Assembly: GCF_014284125.1 (NCBI RefSeq)
Contig: NZ_JACOFX010000002.1
Location: forward strand, 310,001-374,000
Direction: 5' to 3'
DNA from: Undibacterium umbellatum
Lineage (GTDB): Bacteria; Pseudomonadota; Gammaproteobacteria; Burkholderiales; Burkholderiaceae_D
Length of the DNA: 64,000 bases
This document shows positions 36,418-46,037 of the stretch, one piece after another. Below the pieces are notes generated by a model. That model was given only the letters and a program-made list of their open reading frames with translations, did not search any database and was not told where the DNA came from. A program made the translations under genes and the position numbers. Numbering within the stretch: the stretch's first letter is position 1; each line of letters opens with the position of its first letter.

Positions 36418-37089
36418 CTACTCTAACTTCCAAACATACTGGACTTTAGTCCATGTCTGTTGTGGTTTGCCATCCACGGTACCTGGTTTGTTTTTGCAGG
36501 AACCTGACATCAATTGGGACTTCACCGCATTGTCGAGACCTCGGAAGCCACTGGATTTGTCGATCTTGACATCGGCTACCGAGCCATCTGCACCGATCAG
36601 TACTGATAATTGCACGGTACCAGTTTCTTCGTTACGCAGTGACGCACGCGGATATTCCGGTTTGCAACCACCCACATTGAAGTCGATCACGCCTGGTACA
36701 GTCACTGGACCTGTAGGCTTGGCTTCTGCTACAGGAGCAGGAGGTGCCTGGGTCTTGGCGAATGTCGGATTCTCTGGCTTGACATTCGATACGGCGGCGA
36801 TCGTCGGCTGCTGTTGTACCGGCTGTTGTACCTGGACTTCCGGTGGCGGAATGAACGGTGGCGGTGGGGCCAGCAGCTTTGGTGGCGGCGGTGGCGGTGT
36901 ATCTGGCGGCGGTGGTGGTGGCTTCACCTCTTCCACCAGCTTGACTTCTGCTGGCTTGATCACCACTTCCATGGCCTTGCGAGCCAATCCTGATACCAGT
37001 GCATATACCACCAGTAAGTGAAATGCGATTACCAGCCCTATACCTATAAACTTCTTCCCCGGCTCTTGCTGGCGATTTGAAAAATCCAT
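36418..37089 (-). CDS. tonB: TonB energy transducer
   Basis: A 223-residue TonB. It has a single N-terminal membrane helix (about 14-34), a Pro-rich spacer with runs of Pro and Pro-Glu/Lys repeats (residues 55-95), and a C-terminal domain (about 140-223) with YPRASLRNEETGTVQLSVLI. GGAG lies before the start. It is the first gene of the tonB-exbB-exbD-exbD unit, which would energise the receptors encoded in this window, most plausibly the maltodextrin receptor. Confidence 0.93.
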   Translation of the reverse strand: MDFSNRQQEPGKKFIGIGLVIAFHLLVVYALVSGLARKAMEVVIKPAEVKLVEEVKPPPPPPDTPPPPPPKLLAPPPPFIPPPEVQVQQPVQQQPTIAAVSNVKPENPTFAKTQAPPAPVAEAKPTGPVTVPGVIDFNVGGCKPEYPRASLRNEETGTVQLSVLIGADGSVADVKIDKSSGFRGLDNAVKSQLMSGSCKNKPGTVDGKPQQTWTKVQYVWKLE

Positions 37090-37415
37090 TCCGGCTGTCT
37101 CCTCGATCTTAGAATATGAAGGCGATAATAATAACCGCTGTTGATGAAAAATTTACGATTCTGAGCTGAAAACTTTTCATATTTTTTGTAGCAAACATAT
37201 GTGTTCCTTCTCAAAATAAATTGAAGTGCCTAGTTTGTAGGCAGGTATTGCCCATAAGGACATATTTTTTTTCGATTTGATGACTCAAAATTCTTCCATG
37301 GCAGTCAATGTAGTAATCGAAACAATAAGCAAAAATTGAACCATGTTTTATGTATCTGCCTGGCCTTTAACTCACCTACAGATTTGCCCTAAAACAGGTC
37401 ATCATTGCCCGGTTT
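37090..37415. other. Gap between tonB and pullulanase genes
   Basis: This 326-base AT-rich gap has no gene. It must hold the tonB promoter. A small perfect hairpin, TGCCTA-GTTTG-TAGGCA, lies at 37227-37243, and a GTAGT half-site at about 37310. No terminator for the pullulanase gene was seen. Confidence 0.5.
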
Positions 37416-40211
37416 TTACTCATGCCCAACAAAAACCACAGCACTCAGGGCTGGAATGGTGAATCTGCCGCTATTGCTGTCATATTTCGCCTCTTTGGCG
37501 ACGCGCTGATCCGCTGCTCCAGAGGCTCTGTGCACGGGATGGAGTACATACGGCGTCTGGCCTGGTTTGATGCGATCCAGAATTTGGGTTTGCTGACTGG
37601 CATTGATGAAATACATGATGGATGAAAAGTTTGCACCGGGCATTTGCTTGCCATCCAAATGCGCCACAATCAGCAAGGGATTTTGTGTTGAACCTGTATT
37701 GTAAAAGTGCAGGCGCTGCGCGATTTCGTCCAAAGTGGACATTCTGAACAAGCTGGAGCTGGACCTGATTTTCAATAAATCACGGAACTGGTCACGACTG
37801 AACTTAATATCCTGCTTTGTGGGTTTGATGTTTGGATTGTTTAGTGCGGTTTTGATATAAGGATAGAACTGTGCATTATCTTTTTCTGGTGGCAAGCCAG
37901 TGCCAAAGTAATTGTCGCTATAGCTCCAGTCAAGGCGGTTGAACCAGTCTCCAGAATTGAAACTATTGCCATCCATGGATTTGGAGCGGAGGATGTCAAC
38001 GCCTGCATGGTAATAGGCTACTCCCTGGCTGAACGCAGTTGTTGCCAGTGCCAATGCCTGAATTCGGGCGCGATCAGCACTGCTGGTTTCAGCAGGAAGG
38101 CGATAGGCATTGATATCGAATAGAGTTTGGTTGTCGTGATTCTCTACATAATTGACGACTTCACCAGGCTGGCTGACATAGCCTGCGGCTTGGCCGGCAT
38201 AATCGATTTCTTGCAGTTGCTTGCTTTGGTCGTCAAAGCCTTGCATGCGGAATTGTCGCAATGAACCTGCCAGGCCTACTCTAAGCATGTCTGCCGCACG
38301 TAACAGATCTTGTTTGGGGCGGGCTTTATCTGCTAATGCATTTGGCATGTGGATGAGGCCATTGAGATAACCCTGGTTTTTGACTATGCCAGCACCTGCA
38401 TCGCCATGGCCGCCACCACGTATAGCATCACGGGCGCGGTCGCTAAAACTTCCTATACCGCTGCCATTGAGTGATAATTGTGAAGCCTGGACAAAGCGCT
38501 TACCATCGGCGATCTCTCCAAAATTCCAGCCTTCACCCAGGAACTGAATCTGGCGACCGGTTTCTTGCAAAAGTCTGGCTTGCATTTCTTCCATTATCTG
38601 TCTGGGCTGATGCCCCATCAGGTCAAAGCGGAAAGAATCAATTTTGTATTGCTTTGTCCACAAGAGTACCGAGTCACTCATCAGCTTGGCCATCATGCTG
38701 TTTTCTGTGGCCGTGTTGTCACAACAGGTGGAGCGTTCTATCTGCCCCAACTGGTTCAGTCGCTGATAATAGCCAGGGACAATACGGTCCAGCACCGAGT
38801 ACTGAGTTTGCCCTGCCCCAGCGGTGTGGTTGTAAACCACATCCATGCCCACGCGCAGGCCTGCATTCTGCAAAGCCATGACCATTTTTCTGAATTCGAT
38901 GATGCGTTTGGCACCATCGCTGGCATCGGTGGCATAACTACCCTCGGGCGCGTTGTAGTGATAGGGCTCATAGCCCCAGTTATAGCAATCCTTGTCGGCA
39001 TACTGCGTCGCCAGTTTTTGTTGTTCTGCACTATCTGCTTTGCCTTTGATGGCGGGAGTCTCGCACTTGGCTTCAGATACGGTAGCAAAGTCAAAGACGG
39101 GCAGCAAATGAATGTCCGTCATGCCAGCCGCGCTCAGTGCTTGCAAATGCTTCATGCCCTTAGTGCCCGCTTCGGTAAAAGCAAGGTATTTGCCACGCCA
39201 GGCCGGCTTTACCGTGGTGTCATTAATGGAAAAGTCACGCACATGCAATTCATAGACTTGCATGTCAGTCTGATTTTTCACTTTAGGATTCAGTTTTTGC
39301 GCATCCCATCCGCTAGGTTTTAACTTGCTTGACGACAGATCTGCAATATAACTGCGCATTGAGTCAGTGGTCAGACTGATGGAGTAAGGATCTGTGACGC
39401 GATTGCGCACCAGGCCCTGGCCAGGAATATATACATCGACGAGGTAAGTGTAATACTTGTTCGACAAATCAGACTTATCGCTGGTGTGCCATGTCCCTGT
39501 GCTCTCATCAAATTGCATAGCCAGGATTGCATTGGACTTGGCCTTGCCATCCGGATACAGGCAAACTGAGATTCGCTGTGCCGTGGGTGCCCACACCCTG
39601 AATTGCGTCTGAGCTGTTTTGGTAGCCGCTGCTTTGCCGAGATTCGCGCCATAATCATTCAGGCTGCTGGCTGCCTTATACAAATCGTCCAGCGCACCAG
39701 CTACTTGCAGGCTGGTGTAATCAATAATCTGACCGTCTTCGTCTTCTGTGGCGATCATGACTTGTGCTTGCTGCAATGACCGTAATTGTTTCAAGCCGCT
39801 ATTTGCAAGTTCATATGCTTTGTCAGATCCAGTGTAGGCAAAGCGTTTTGCAATACTGCTGTCCGCAGGTATGTTTGACTCGGTCAGCATAATGGCTTCG
39901 TCAAAGCCCAGTGGTTTGCTACCTTTACTGAGTTTGAGCTGCCCGGTTCTGGATGTATAGAGTTTGACCTTGCTTCCAGTTGCCATGCCTGGCCAGCGTA
40001 TCAACTTACTTGATAGCCAATAAGCGCGAGCTTCTTTCGTCACCATCGCTGATGCAGTCAATGTTGTCTCGAATTGCCCCGCATTGCATGCTGCAATGGT
40101 GGTGGCCGACTCATCGCTGGCATTTGCCTGCATGGCATAAGTCATCAGGGCGCACACAAGCAAAAAGCCGCCACTGCTACTTGCATGTGTAATAGCTTGT
40201 TTGAAAAGCAA
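37416..40211 (-). CDS. pulA: Pullulanase-type alpha-1,6-glucosidase (GH13), exported
   Basis: A 931-residue debranching enzyme that cuts alpha-1,6 bonds in pullulan, amylopectin or branched dextrins. It has a signal peptide (cleavage near ANA-SDES), N-terminal domains, a CBM48-like domain near 210 (FRVWAPTAQRISVCLYPDG), and a GH13 barrel: YNWGYEPYHYNAPEGSYA (pullulanase signature), GMDVVYNHT (I), SFRFDLMGH with nucleophile Asp (II), GEGWNFGE with Glu (III), VENHDNQTLFD (IV). The start is TTG at 40211, because CAGGAG lies six bases before it; an earlier TTG at 40241 includes that site. It has no lipobox, so it is periplasmic or secreted. A HexR-type site lies 62 bases upstream. Confidence 0.92.
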   Translation of the reverse strand: MLFKQAITHASSSGGFLLVCALMTYAMQANASDESATTIAACNAGQFETTLTASAMVTKEARAYWLSSKLIRWPGMATGSKVKLYTSRTGQLKLSKGSKPLGFDEAIMLTESNIPADSSIAKRFAYTGSDKAYELANSGLKQLRSLQQAQVMIATEDEDGQIIDYTSLQVAGALDDLYKAASSLNDYGANLGKAAATKTAQTQFRVWAPTAQRISVCLYPDGKAKSNAILAMQFDESTGTWHTSDKSDLSNKYYTYLVDVYIPGQGLVRNRVTDPYSISLTTDSMRSYIADLSSSKLKPSGWDAQKLNPKVKNQTDMQVYELHVRDFSINDTTVKPAWRGKYLAFTEAGTKGMKHLQALSAAGMTDIHLLPVFDFATVSEAKCETPAIKGKADSAEQQKLATQYADKDCYNWGYEPYHYNAPEGSYATDASDGAKRIIEFRKMVMALQNAGLRVGMDVVYNHTAGAGQTQYSVLDRIVPGYYQRLNQLGQIERSTCCDNTATENSMMAKLMSDSVLLWTKQYKIDSFRFDLMGHQPRQIMEEMQARLLQETGRQIQFLGEGWNFGEIADGKRFVQASQLSLNGSGIGSFSDRARDAIRGGGHGDAGAGIVKNQGYLNGLIHMPNALADKARPKQDLLRAADMLRVGLAGSLRQFRMQGFDDQSKQLQEIDYAGQAAGYVSQPGEVVNYVENHDNQTLFDINAYRLPAETSSADRARIQALALATTAFSQGVAYYHAGVDILRSKSMDGNSFNSGDWFNRLDWSYSDNYFGTGLPPEKDNAQFYPYIKTALNNPNIKPTKQDIKFSRDQFRDLLKIRSSSSLFRMSTLDEIAQRLHFYNTGSTQNPLLIVAHLDGKQMPGANFSSIMYFINASQQTQILDRIKPGQTPYVLHPVHRASGAADQRVAKEAKYDSNSGRFTIPALSAVVFVGHE

Positions 40212-40273
40212 AACAGTCTCCTGAGTAAAACAAGTAGTCAAGCTTTGATTTTAAGTAATTTACACTCAAAAAA

Positions 40274-40286
40274 GTAGTGTGACTAC
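40274..40286. promoter_or_regulatory. HexR-type operator site, pullulanase side
   Basis: GTAGT-GTG-ACTAC followed by A: perfect arms. It lies in the divergent region between pulA and glk. Confidence 0.6.
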
Positions 40287-40402
40287 ATAAAAACAAACAT
40301 GCTTTCAGCCAGTTTTACCGGTTTAATTGTGGCTTAAGCCAACATTTTTTTTAATTTTAACCCAATAATCGCAAATTTGTTAGACATGAACCATTGATAT
40401 AT

Positions 40403-40415
40403 GTAGTATTGCTAC
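40403..40415. promoter_or_regulatory. HexR-type operator site, glucokinase side
   Basis: TGTAGT-ATT-GCTACA with outer bases: 56 bases before the glk start. Confidence 0.6.
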
Positions 40416-40470
40416 ATAAATTCTGATTGCGACTTGTTTCTTGTGTCAGTCAGATTCAGGCGCAAAAAAT

Positions 40471-41505
40471 ATGAATGGTGAGATGTTGAGCAATAATCCA
40501 AGAAAATCATGCAATGCAGGCCCGCGTTTGCTGGCAGATATAGGCGGCACCAATGCGCGTTTCGCATTGGAAACGCATAGCCACGAATTTACTGCCATTG
40601 CCGTGTTGCCATGTAATGCTTATCCCGACCTGCAATCTGCCATTACAGCCTACTTATCCAGCCCTGAAGTGTTAGTGGTTTGTCAGTCGCCGGTCAAAAA
40701 TGCCGCAATTGCCATAGCCAATCCGGTGGATGGCGATGTGGTACGTATGACCAATCATCATTGGACTTTTTCCATAGAAGCCTTGCGTCTGGCAGCGGGC
40801 TTTGACAATCTGGTGGTCGTCAATGATTTCACCGCATTGGCGATGGCTTTACCGCATCTGGCTGCACACGAGCGCGTGCAAATTGGTAGTGGCCAGCCGC
40901 AAGCCAATCGTGCCATAGGTTTGATTGGTCCCGGTACTGGTCTGGGTGTATCCGGCATCATCCCCGCAGGCGCTCATTGGGTGCCTTTATCCAGTGAAGG
41001 CGGGCATGTCAGTTTTTCTCCCAGCAATGAAATTGAAATTGAAATCCTGCGTCAAGTCTGGAAAGAATACCCCCACGTGTCTGCTGAACGGCTGATCTCA
41101 GGCATGGGTCTGGAACTGATGTATCGTATCCTGGCGCAAATGGACAAGCATGCAGATACGACAGAAATGAATGCTGCCGATATTACACGCCGTGCGCTGG
41201 ATGGAAGTTGCAACGTCTGCACCCGTACTGTGGATTATTTTTGCGCCATGCTGGGCACGATTGCCGGTAATTTGGCTGTGACCCTTGGTGCGACAGGTGG
41301 TGTATATATAGGTGGCGGTATCGTGCCTCGCCTGGGTGAGTTTTTTGCGCAATCAAATTTTCGCCAGCGCTTTGAAGCGAAGGGGCGCTTTGCTGATTAT
41401 CTGGCACAAATACCGACTTACCTGATTACGGCGGAGTATCCTGCGTTTTTGGGCGTCTCTGCGATATTGAATGAACGCCTGTCCTTATCGGACATTGTGG
41501 CATGA
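40471..41505 (+). CDS. glk: Glucokinase
   Basis: A 344-residue glucokinase of the Glk family, which phosphorylates glucose with ATP in the cytoplasm. Marks are [15 protein letters not shown] (phosphate loop), [15 protein letters not shown] (catalytic Asp), [15 protein letters not shown] and [11 protein letters not shown]. It is clearly related to the kinase half of the fusion protein at 29.6 kb but lacks the regulator half. The exact start is uncertain (40471, 40483, or TTG 40441). A GH13 glucosidase follows, so glucose freed in the cytoplasm can be phosphorylated at once. Confidence 0.93.
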   Translation: MNGEMLSNNPRKSCNAGPRLLADIGGTNARFALETHSHEFTAIAVLPCNAYPDLQSAITAYLSSPEVLVVCQSPVKNAAIAIANPVDGDVVRMTNHHWTFSIEALRLAAGFDNLVVVNDFTALAMALPHLAAHERVQIGSGQPQANRAIGLIGPGTGLGVSGIIPAGAHWVPLSSEGGHVSFSPSNEIEIEILRQVWKEYPHVSAERLISGMGLELMYRILAQMDKHADTTEMNAADITRRALDGSCNVCTRTVDYFCAMLGTIAGNLAVTLGATGGVYIGGGIVPRLGEFFAQSNFRQRFEAKGRFADYLAQIPTYLITAEYPAFLGVSAILNERLSLSDIVA

Positions 41506-41510
41506 ACTTT

Positions 41511-41677
41511 GAAAAGACCTTTCACCACAGAGGCACAGAGACACAGAGGTCGCACTGAGAAGGAATTTTATTTAGTCAGCACAAATAAATACTTCTTCTT
41601 TACGTTTTACATGAGTGCTCTCTTTGATCTTCTCTGTGTCTCTGTGCCTCTGTGCCTCTGTGTTGAGAGGTCTTGAG
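41511..41677. repeat. Palindromic dispersed repeat, copy 2
   Basis: The left end reads AAAGACCTTTCACCACAGAG then GCACAGAGACACAGAGG; the right end has the inverted form with one extra GCCTCTGT unit and ends AGAGGTCTTGAG. The ends match copy 1 at 35239; the core differs. It starts six bases after the glk stop and ends about 30 bases before the next gene. Confidence 0.8.
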
Positions 41678-41705
41678 TTACTGGTTAAAAAGAAATTACA
41701 TATAC

Positions 41706-43340
41706 ATGAATAAATCTTTGGAAGTGCAAGCAAACGACTGGTGGCGTGATGCCGTGATCTACCAGGTTTATCCGCGCAGTTTTTCCGACAGCAATGGCGA
41801 CGGCATAGGTGATTTGCCTGGCATTACTGCCAAACTGGATTACATCGCCAGCCTGGGAGTGGACGTTGTCTGGATTTCGCCTTTCTTCACATCGCCGATG
41901 AAAGACTTTGGCTATGATGTGGCCGACTATTGTGATGTCGATCCCATTTTTGGCACACTGGCTGACTTTGATGACTTGCTCAAGCGCGCGCATGACCTGG
42001 GTTTGAAGATCATGATAGACCAGGTCTTGTCGCATTGCGCTGAAGTGCATCCCTGGTTTGTTGAAAGCCGCAAGAGCCGAGACAATCCCAAGGCAGACTG
42101 GTATGTTTGGGCCAATCCCAAGGCTGATGGTTCACCACCCAATAACTGGTTATCTGTATTTGGTGGCTCTGCCTGGCAATGGGATGCGCGCCGCCGTCAA
42201 TACTATATGCATAATTTCCTGGTCAGCCAGCCGGACCTGAATTTTCATCATCCTGAAGTACAGCAGGCGCATCTCGACAATATGCGATTCTGGCTGCAGC
42301 GTGGTGTGGATGGCTTCCGTCTCGATGCCTGTAATTTCCATTTTCATGACCAGGCTTTGACTGATAATCCACCCAGCCAGGTGCGAGACAATAAAACCGT
42401 ACAGGACAATAATCCTTACGGCATGCAGGCACATATCCATGACAAGACCCAGCCAGAGAATCTGGCCTTTCTGGAAAAAATCCGCAGTCTCTTGAACGAA
42501 TTTGGAGCGATTGCCATAGGTGAAGTGGGTGCCGATGATTCCTTGGCTGTCATGGCAGACTACACGGCGGATGGCAATAAACTGCAAATGGCTTACAGCT
42601 TCAATTTGCTGACGGCGACTTATTCTGCCGCCTACATACGCCAGCAAGTGGAAGAATACGAGGCCCGCGTCAAAGGCGGCTGGGTATCCTGGTCAGTCGG
42701 CAATCATGATTCGGTACGTGTCATGACACGCTGGGGCGGGACGGCGGCGACGCCAGAATTTGCCAAGATGTTGCTGGCCATGCAAATGGCCTTGAAAGGT
42801 ACACCTTGCCTGTACCAGGGGGACGAGCTGGCCCTGACAGAAGCTGACATTGCCTACGAAGATATACAAGACCCCTATGGCATTACCTTCTGGCCAGAAT
42901 TCAAGGGCCGTGACGGTTGTCGCACACCCATGCCCTGGCAAGCAGATCAGCCAAATGCTGGTTTCAGTACTGGTAAACCCTGGCTGCCAGTTCCTGTAGA
43001 ACACGCAGAAAATGCTGTGTCGATACAAGATCACGAACCGAATTCTGTGTTGAATTTCGCCCGCCATATCCTGGCGTGGCGTAAGAAATACCCGCAACTT
43101 AGCAGAGGCGAAATTAGTTTCTTTGATGCTCCTGAACCAGTATTGGCAATACGCCGCGACCTGGCTGGCAGCACGAGCTTGCTTGCGGCATTCAATCTGG
43201 GGAACCAGCCAGTCAGTTTCAACTGGCCTGAGACACAGGGGGCAAAAGAATTGCCAGTGGCAGGATTAGCTGGGCAAAGCCATGGCGAAACTGTGGAACT
43301 GCCAGCCTATGGTGGCTGGTTTGCGGAAGTCACACAGTAA
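41706..43340 (+). CDS. Cytoplasmic alpha-glucosidase (GH13)
   Basis: A 544-residue GH13 enzyme of the oligo-1,6-/alpha-glucosidase type (GH13_23 style). Regions: WWRDAVIYQVYPRSFSDSNG at the start, DQVLSHCAEVHPWF (I), GFRLDACNF with nucleophile Asp (II), AIGEVGADD with Glu (III), VGNHDSVRVMTRWG (IV). No signal peptide, so it should act in the cytoplasm on maltose or short dextrins brought in by the MFS transporter. It follows glk but the repeat element lies between the two. Confidence 0.92.
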   Translation: MNKSLEVQANDWWRDAVIYQVYPRSFSDSNGDGIGDLPGITAKLDYIASLGVDVVWISPFFTSPMKDFGYDVADYCDVDPIFGTLADFDDLLKRAHDLGLKIMIDQVLSHCAEVHPWFVESRKSRDNPKADWYVWANPKADGSPPNNWLSVFGGSAWQWDARRRQYYMHNFLVSQPDLNFHHPEVQQAHLDNMRFWLQRGVDGFRLDACNFHFHDQALTDNPPSQVRDNKTVQDNNPYGMQAHIHDKTQPENLAFLEKIRSLLNEFGAIAIGEVGADDSLAVMADYTADGNKLQMAYSFNLLTATYSAAYIRQQVEEYEARVKGGWVSWSVGNHDSVRVMTRWGGTAATPEFAKMLLAMQMALKGTPCLYQGDELALTEADIAYEDIQDPYGITFWPEFKGRDGCRTPMPWQADQPNAGFSTGKPWLPVPVEHAENAVSIQDHEPNSVLNFARHILAWRKKYPQLSRGEISFFDAPEPVLAIRRDLAGSTSLLAAFNLGNQPVSFNWPETQGAKELPVAGLAGQSHGETVELPAYGGWFAEVTQ

Positions 43341-43379
43341 TAAAAAAAATGTAATTACTACATAGAATTGCGCTTGACA

Positions 43380-43411
43380 GGGCTGTGCGAATTTCGTACA
43401 GCCCTTTTTTT
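43380..43411. terminator. Terminator between the glucosidase and bcsQ genes
   Basis: The stem GGGCTGTGCGAA / TTCGTACAGCCC has one G-T pair and is followed by seven T residues. It marks the border of the sugar and polysaccharide regions. Confidence 0.85.
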
Positions 43412-43428
43412 GTGCGGATGACTTTGTT

Positions 43429-44184
43429 TCAATCCAGAGGTAGCCAGTCTGCGATCTGCTGGAAAATCTCCAGGACTTGATTATCTGGTGAATAATGGCT
43501 CAGTGGCTGTTGAAACGCGAAGGCCAGGCTGACTTCATCATCACGCGGTATGCCAAAAGGAATCATGCGTTCGCCATACGAGTTTGCCAGGGCTGCGGCG
43601 ATATCCCTATTGAGTTTGTTGTCAGGTTCTAGCTGGTTCAAGACCAGGACACAATTATCCAGTGTCGTATGCGTTTCCATATTGCTTAGCCAGGATTCCA
43701 TGGCAGGGATGGTGGCATAGGAGCTGGCGTCAGCGAGTGCAACCATGATGACCAGATCAGCGCACGCCAGGGCCTGGCGCAAATAGAGAGAAGGGCCAGG
43801 TGGCGTATCGATGAGCAAGATGCCTTCTTCCGGTAGACCCAGTTGCAGTATGCGTTTTTCTATCCAGTCAGGATGGGCGCTCAGGCATGCTTCAAAAGCC
43901 TTGCGCTGTTTTTCACTGACTTCACCATACGGCAGATTGATGACATTGTAGGGAGTGGGGAAAGCCAGTTCACCCCAGTCGCCCTCTACGTCCGTCTGGC
44001 ATGCGACACCTTCTTCCAATGCAATGCCCAGGCCAAAATGCATGTGCAGGCTATTTTGCGGGTCGAGGTTCAGTACGGCGATGCTATCTGGTTCAGCATC
44101 CTGGGCAAGAACAGCGGCCAGATTCGCGGTCACGCTGGTTTTACCCACGCCACCTTTCATTGAAACAACTGCGATAATTTTCAT
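43429..44184 (-). CDS. BcsQ-like ParA/MinD ATPase, copy 1
   Basis: A 251-residue P-loop ATPase of the MinD/ParA group, close to BcsQ (YhjQ) of cellulose loci. Marks are the deviant Walker A KGGVGKTSVTANLA at residue 10, LNLDPQNSLHMHFG (A'), and LLIDTPPGPSLYLRQAL (Walker B). BcsQ proteins localise or assemble the cellulose synthase at the cell pole in enterobacteria. The start overlaps the stop of the upstream small gene (ATGA). A second BcsQ-like gene lies at 53.9 kb, with no cellulose synthase between them. Confidence 0.88.
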   Translation of the reverse strand: MKIIAVVSMKGGVGKTSVTANLAAVLAQDAEPDSIAVLNLDPQNSLHMHFGLGIALEEGVACQTDVEGDWGELAFPTPYNVINLPYGEVSEKQRKAFEACLSAHPDWIEKRILQLGLPEEGILLIDTPPGPSLYLRQALACADLVIMVALADASSYATIPAMESWLSNMETHTTLDNCVLVLNQLEPDNKLNRDIAAALANSYGERMIPFGIPRDDEVSLAFAFQQPLSHYSPDNQVLEIFQQIADWLPLD

Positions 44185-44555
44185 CTTTTGAGTGCTTGCA
44201 CCGTCAATCGGCTGTCGCCGGGCTGGGCTGGGGGCTTTTGCTCACCTTTTGCCAGGCGTTGAAAAACGGCATGGAGAGAGTCGCTAGCGGCTACTTGAGC
44301 GCTGCTGTGTGCTGCATTCATATGCTGTGTCGATGTGGCCAGATGACGTAGCTGGCTGGCAATCTGATGTGCTTTTTCAGTAGCCATGCTGGGAGCGGCT
44401 GACCATTTTTGCAAGCTGCTTTGTGGCTGGAAATGCCAGCGTGCTTCTTTTTCTGCGGCGGACAGAGGGGCAGGACGCCCGGCCTGTTGAGGGGCGATCG
44501 ATTGCAAAATAGGCCAGTATTCTTGCGATGCGCTGGCGTCGTCCTGATGTTTCAT
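44181..44555 (-). CDS. Small BcsP/BcsR-like accessory protein
   Basis: A 124-residue soluble protein that I only partly recognise. The C-terminal SLHAVFQRLAKGEQKPP segment recalls the N-terminal LFQKF-type helix of BcsR/BcsP proteins, small partners of BcsQ in cellulose loci. It has Ala/Gln-rich helices and no membrane segment. It overlaps the bcsQ-like gene by four bases, the same order as bcsR-bcsQ or bcsP-bcsQ elsewhere, which supports the assignment. The identity is tentative. Confidence 0.55.
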   Translation of the reverse strand: MKHQDDASASQEYWPILQSIAPQQAGRPAPLSAAEKEARWHFQPQSSLQKWSAAPSMATEKAHQIASQLRHLATSTQHMNAAHSSAQVAASDSLHAVFQRLAKGEQKPPAQPGDSRLTVQALKR

Positions 44556-44684
44556 TATTACTTCCTAACTCCTTTAATAAGCTGGGTACTGGCGTCAACA
44601 TAGCGTCAATTTTGGAATGCCAATTTATTTTATCAATCATTCAGGACGCAAGATAGGAATAATTTAAAGCTCGTGGCCTGGAAT

Positions 44685-46037
44685 TCATTTGATCACACTG
44701 GCTGGCAGGCGGCAAAGCCTCACATCGCTGATGGTAAATCCCGTAGTTTCACCTGGCCATATCTTCAGGCCTGTATAAGCTTTACTACCTGCCGGCAGGG
44801 CTATTTTCAAGGTGTGCGGATTGCCGTCAGGATTGATGGTCAGGCTCCATTTGCGGGCGCTGAGTTCGCCTTTCATGGCTTCCAGGTTCAGGGTTTGACC
44901 AGCCTTGCTACTGATATTGGCTTGCAAATAATCCTGCGCTTCTGTGGCCTGGTTGAATTCCAGAGCGACAGTATCCGCGACTGATGTCCTGGAAAATTGT
45001 GCACGCTGGGTTTCGCGGGCACTTGGGCTAAGGAATTTGACACTGGCCGCACCAGAGCGGCATTGTGTTTGTGCCATGACAGAGACACGCTGCAACCATT
45101 CCTGGTTGTCGCTGCGGTAGCGCGCTTCACGATACAGGAAGGCGGGCGGGGCGCGCATATCCCTTTCCGGCATTTCCCAAATCAGGAATTTGGGTGGTGT
45201 ATTTTGAAAAGCATCATCCCGCAGATAGCTTTCCATACCTACCCAGGCGCCCTGGTCGGCACCAACAGCAATCGCTAGGACATCTTTTTGCAAAGTATAT
45301 TTCAAGAACTCGGGGAAGCGTGTCCACGGTTTTGAATAGCTGCTGCCTACCAGGCTGATCATGGGCAGGGCTGCATCTCCCAGCAAGTTGCTGCCCGTGG
45401 CAGTTTTGGTGATCTCGGCATCCAGCACATATTCTGGCGCATAGGTGGGTGCACCTTTGGGAAGTTGCATGACCAAGTCACGCGAGACAGTGGCGATGGC
45501 TTGTTCAGACCAGCGCATGGTGTATTTTTCTACTGGTATCTGGCGTAGCTGGGCTTTCATGCTGGCATCCGCTTCCATACTGCTGGCTACGGTTTCCGCC
45601 GCAAGCAGTGCTCCTGTCGGCGTCCAGTGGCTATCGAGGCGAAAGTAAAGATGTTTATCAGGGTGATTCTTTGCACCCTGCAAAAAACTGCTATTCAAGT
45701 CGACGACTTTCACCCCGGCAGAACTCAGGGCCTGTGCCATGCGCTGATAATTTCCTGCCATATAGGGATTGAGCTTGTATTGTTCAGTCACATGGGCCTG
45801 ATAGATGCGTGCCTTCAGCGGCACCATCGCCACTACCAATGTTATGCCATTGTCCTGCAATGCTTTACTGAAGGATTTAATTAACTCCACAGAGGTATTG
45901 GTGGCTGCCAGGTCGGCACTATTTGCCCATTCATGGCGATAAAACAGCCAGTCGTTTTTTCCCGCGATGGCGGCGGCTTCTTCGGCATGGGCAGGTATGA
46001 TGCCCAGGAAAATTGCTGAAGTTGCCAGGGATGCCAA
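44685..46037 (-). CDS. AlgX/AlgJ-like polysaccharide O-acetyltransferase, periplasmic
   Basis: A 450-residue SGNH-type protein as in AlgX/AlgJ, which moves acetyl groups to the polymer in the periplasm. The catalytic Asp135 and His137 are in RLDSHWTPTG, and the Ser is in LVGSSYSKPW (232-233). The last 110 residues look like a beta-sandwich carbohydrate-binding domain, as in AlgX. The only legal start in frame near the 5' end is TTG at 46037, with no ribosome site; the frame stays open upstream and a GGAG at about 46090-46093 sits just before ATC/ATA codons at 46085/46082, which would give a better signal peptide. The 5' end is therefore uncertain. Confidence 0.85.
   Translation of the reverse strand: MASLATSAIFLGIIPAHAEEAAAIAGKNDWLFYRHEWANSADLAATNTSVELIKSFSKALQDNGITLVVAMVPLKARIYQAHVTEQYKLNPYMAGNYQRMAQALSSAGVKVVDLNSSFLQGAKNHPDKHLYFRLDSHWTPTGALLAAETVASSMEADASMKAQLRQIPVEKYTMRWSEQAIATVSRDLVMQLPKGAPTYAPEYVLDAEITKTATGSNLLGDAALPMISLVGSSYSKPWTRFPEFLKYTLQKDVLAIAVGADQGAWVGMESYLRDDAFQNTPPKFLIWEMPERDMRAPPAFLYREARYRSDNQEWLQRVSVMAQTQCRSGAASVKFLSPSARETQRAQFSRTSVADTVALEFNQATEAQDYLQANISSKAGQTLNLEAMKGELSARKWSLTINPDGNPHTLKIALPAGSKAYTGLKIWPGETTGFTISDVRLCRLPASVIK

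Noticed and set aside
37227..37243. TGCCTA hairpin before tonB as a terminator
   Set aside because: No T run follows on either strand, and the stem is short.
43351..43361. GTAATTACTAC as a seventh HexR-type site after the glucosidase gene
   Set aside because: The spacer is one base instead of three and it lies downstream of a gene, next to a terminator.
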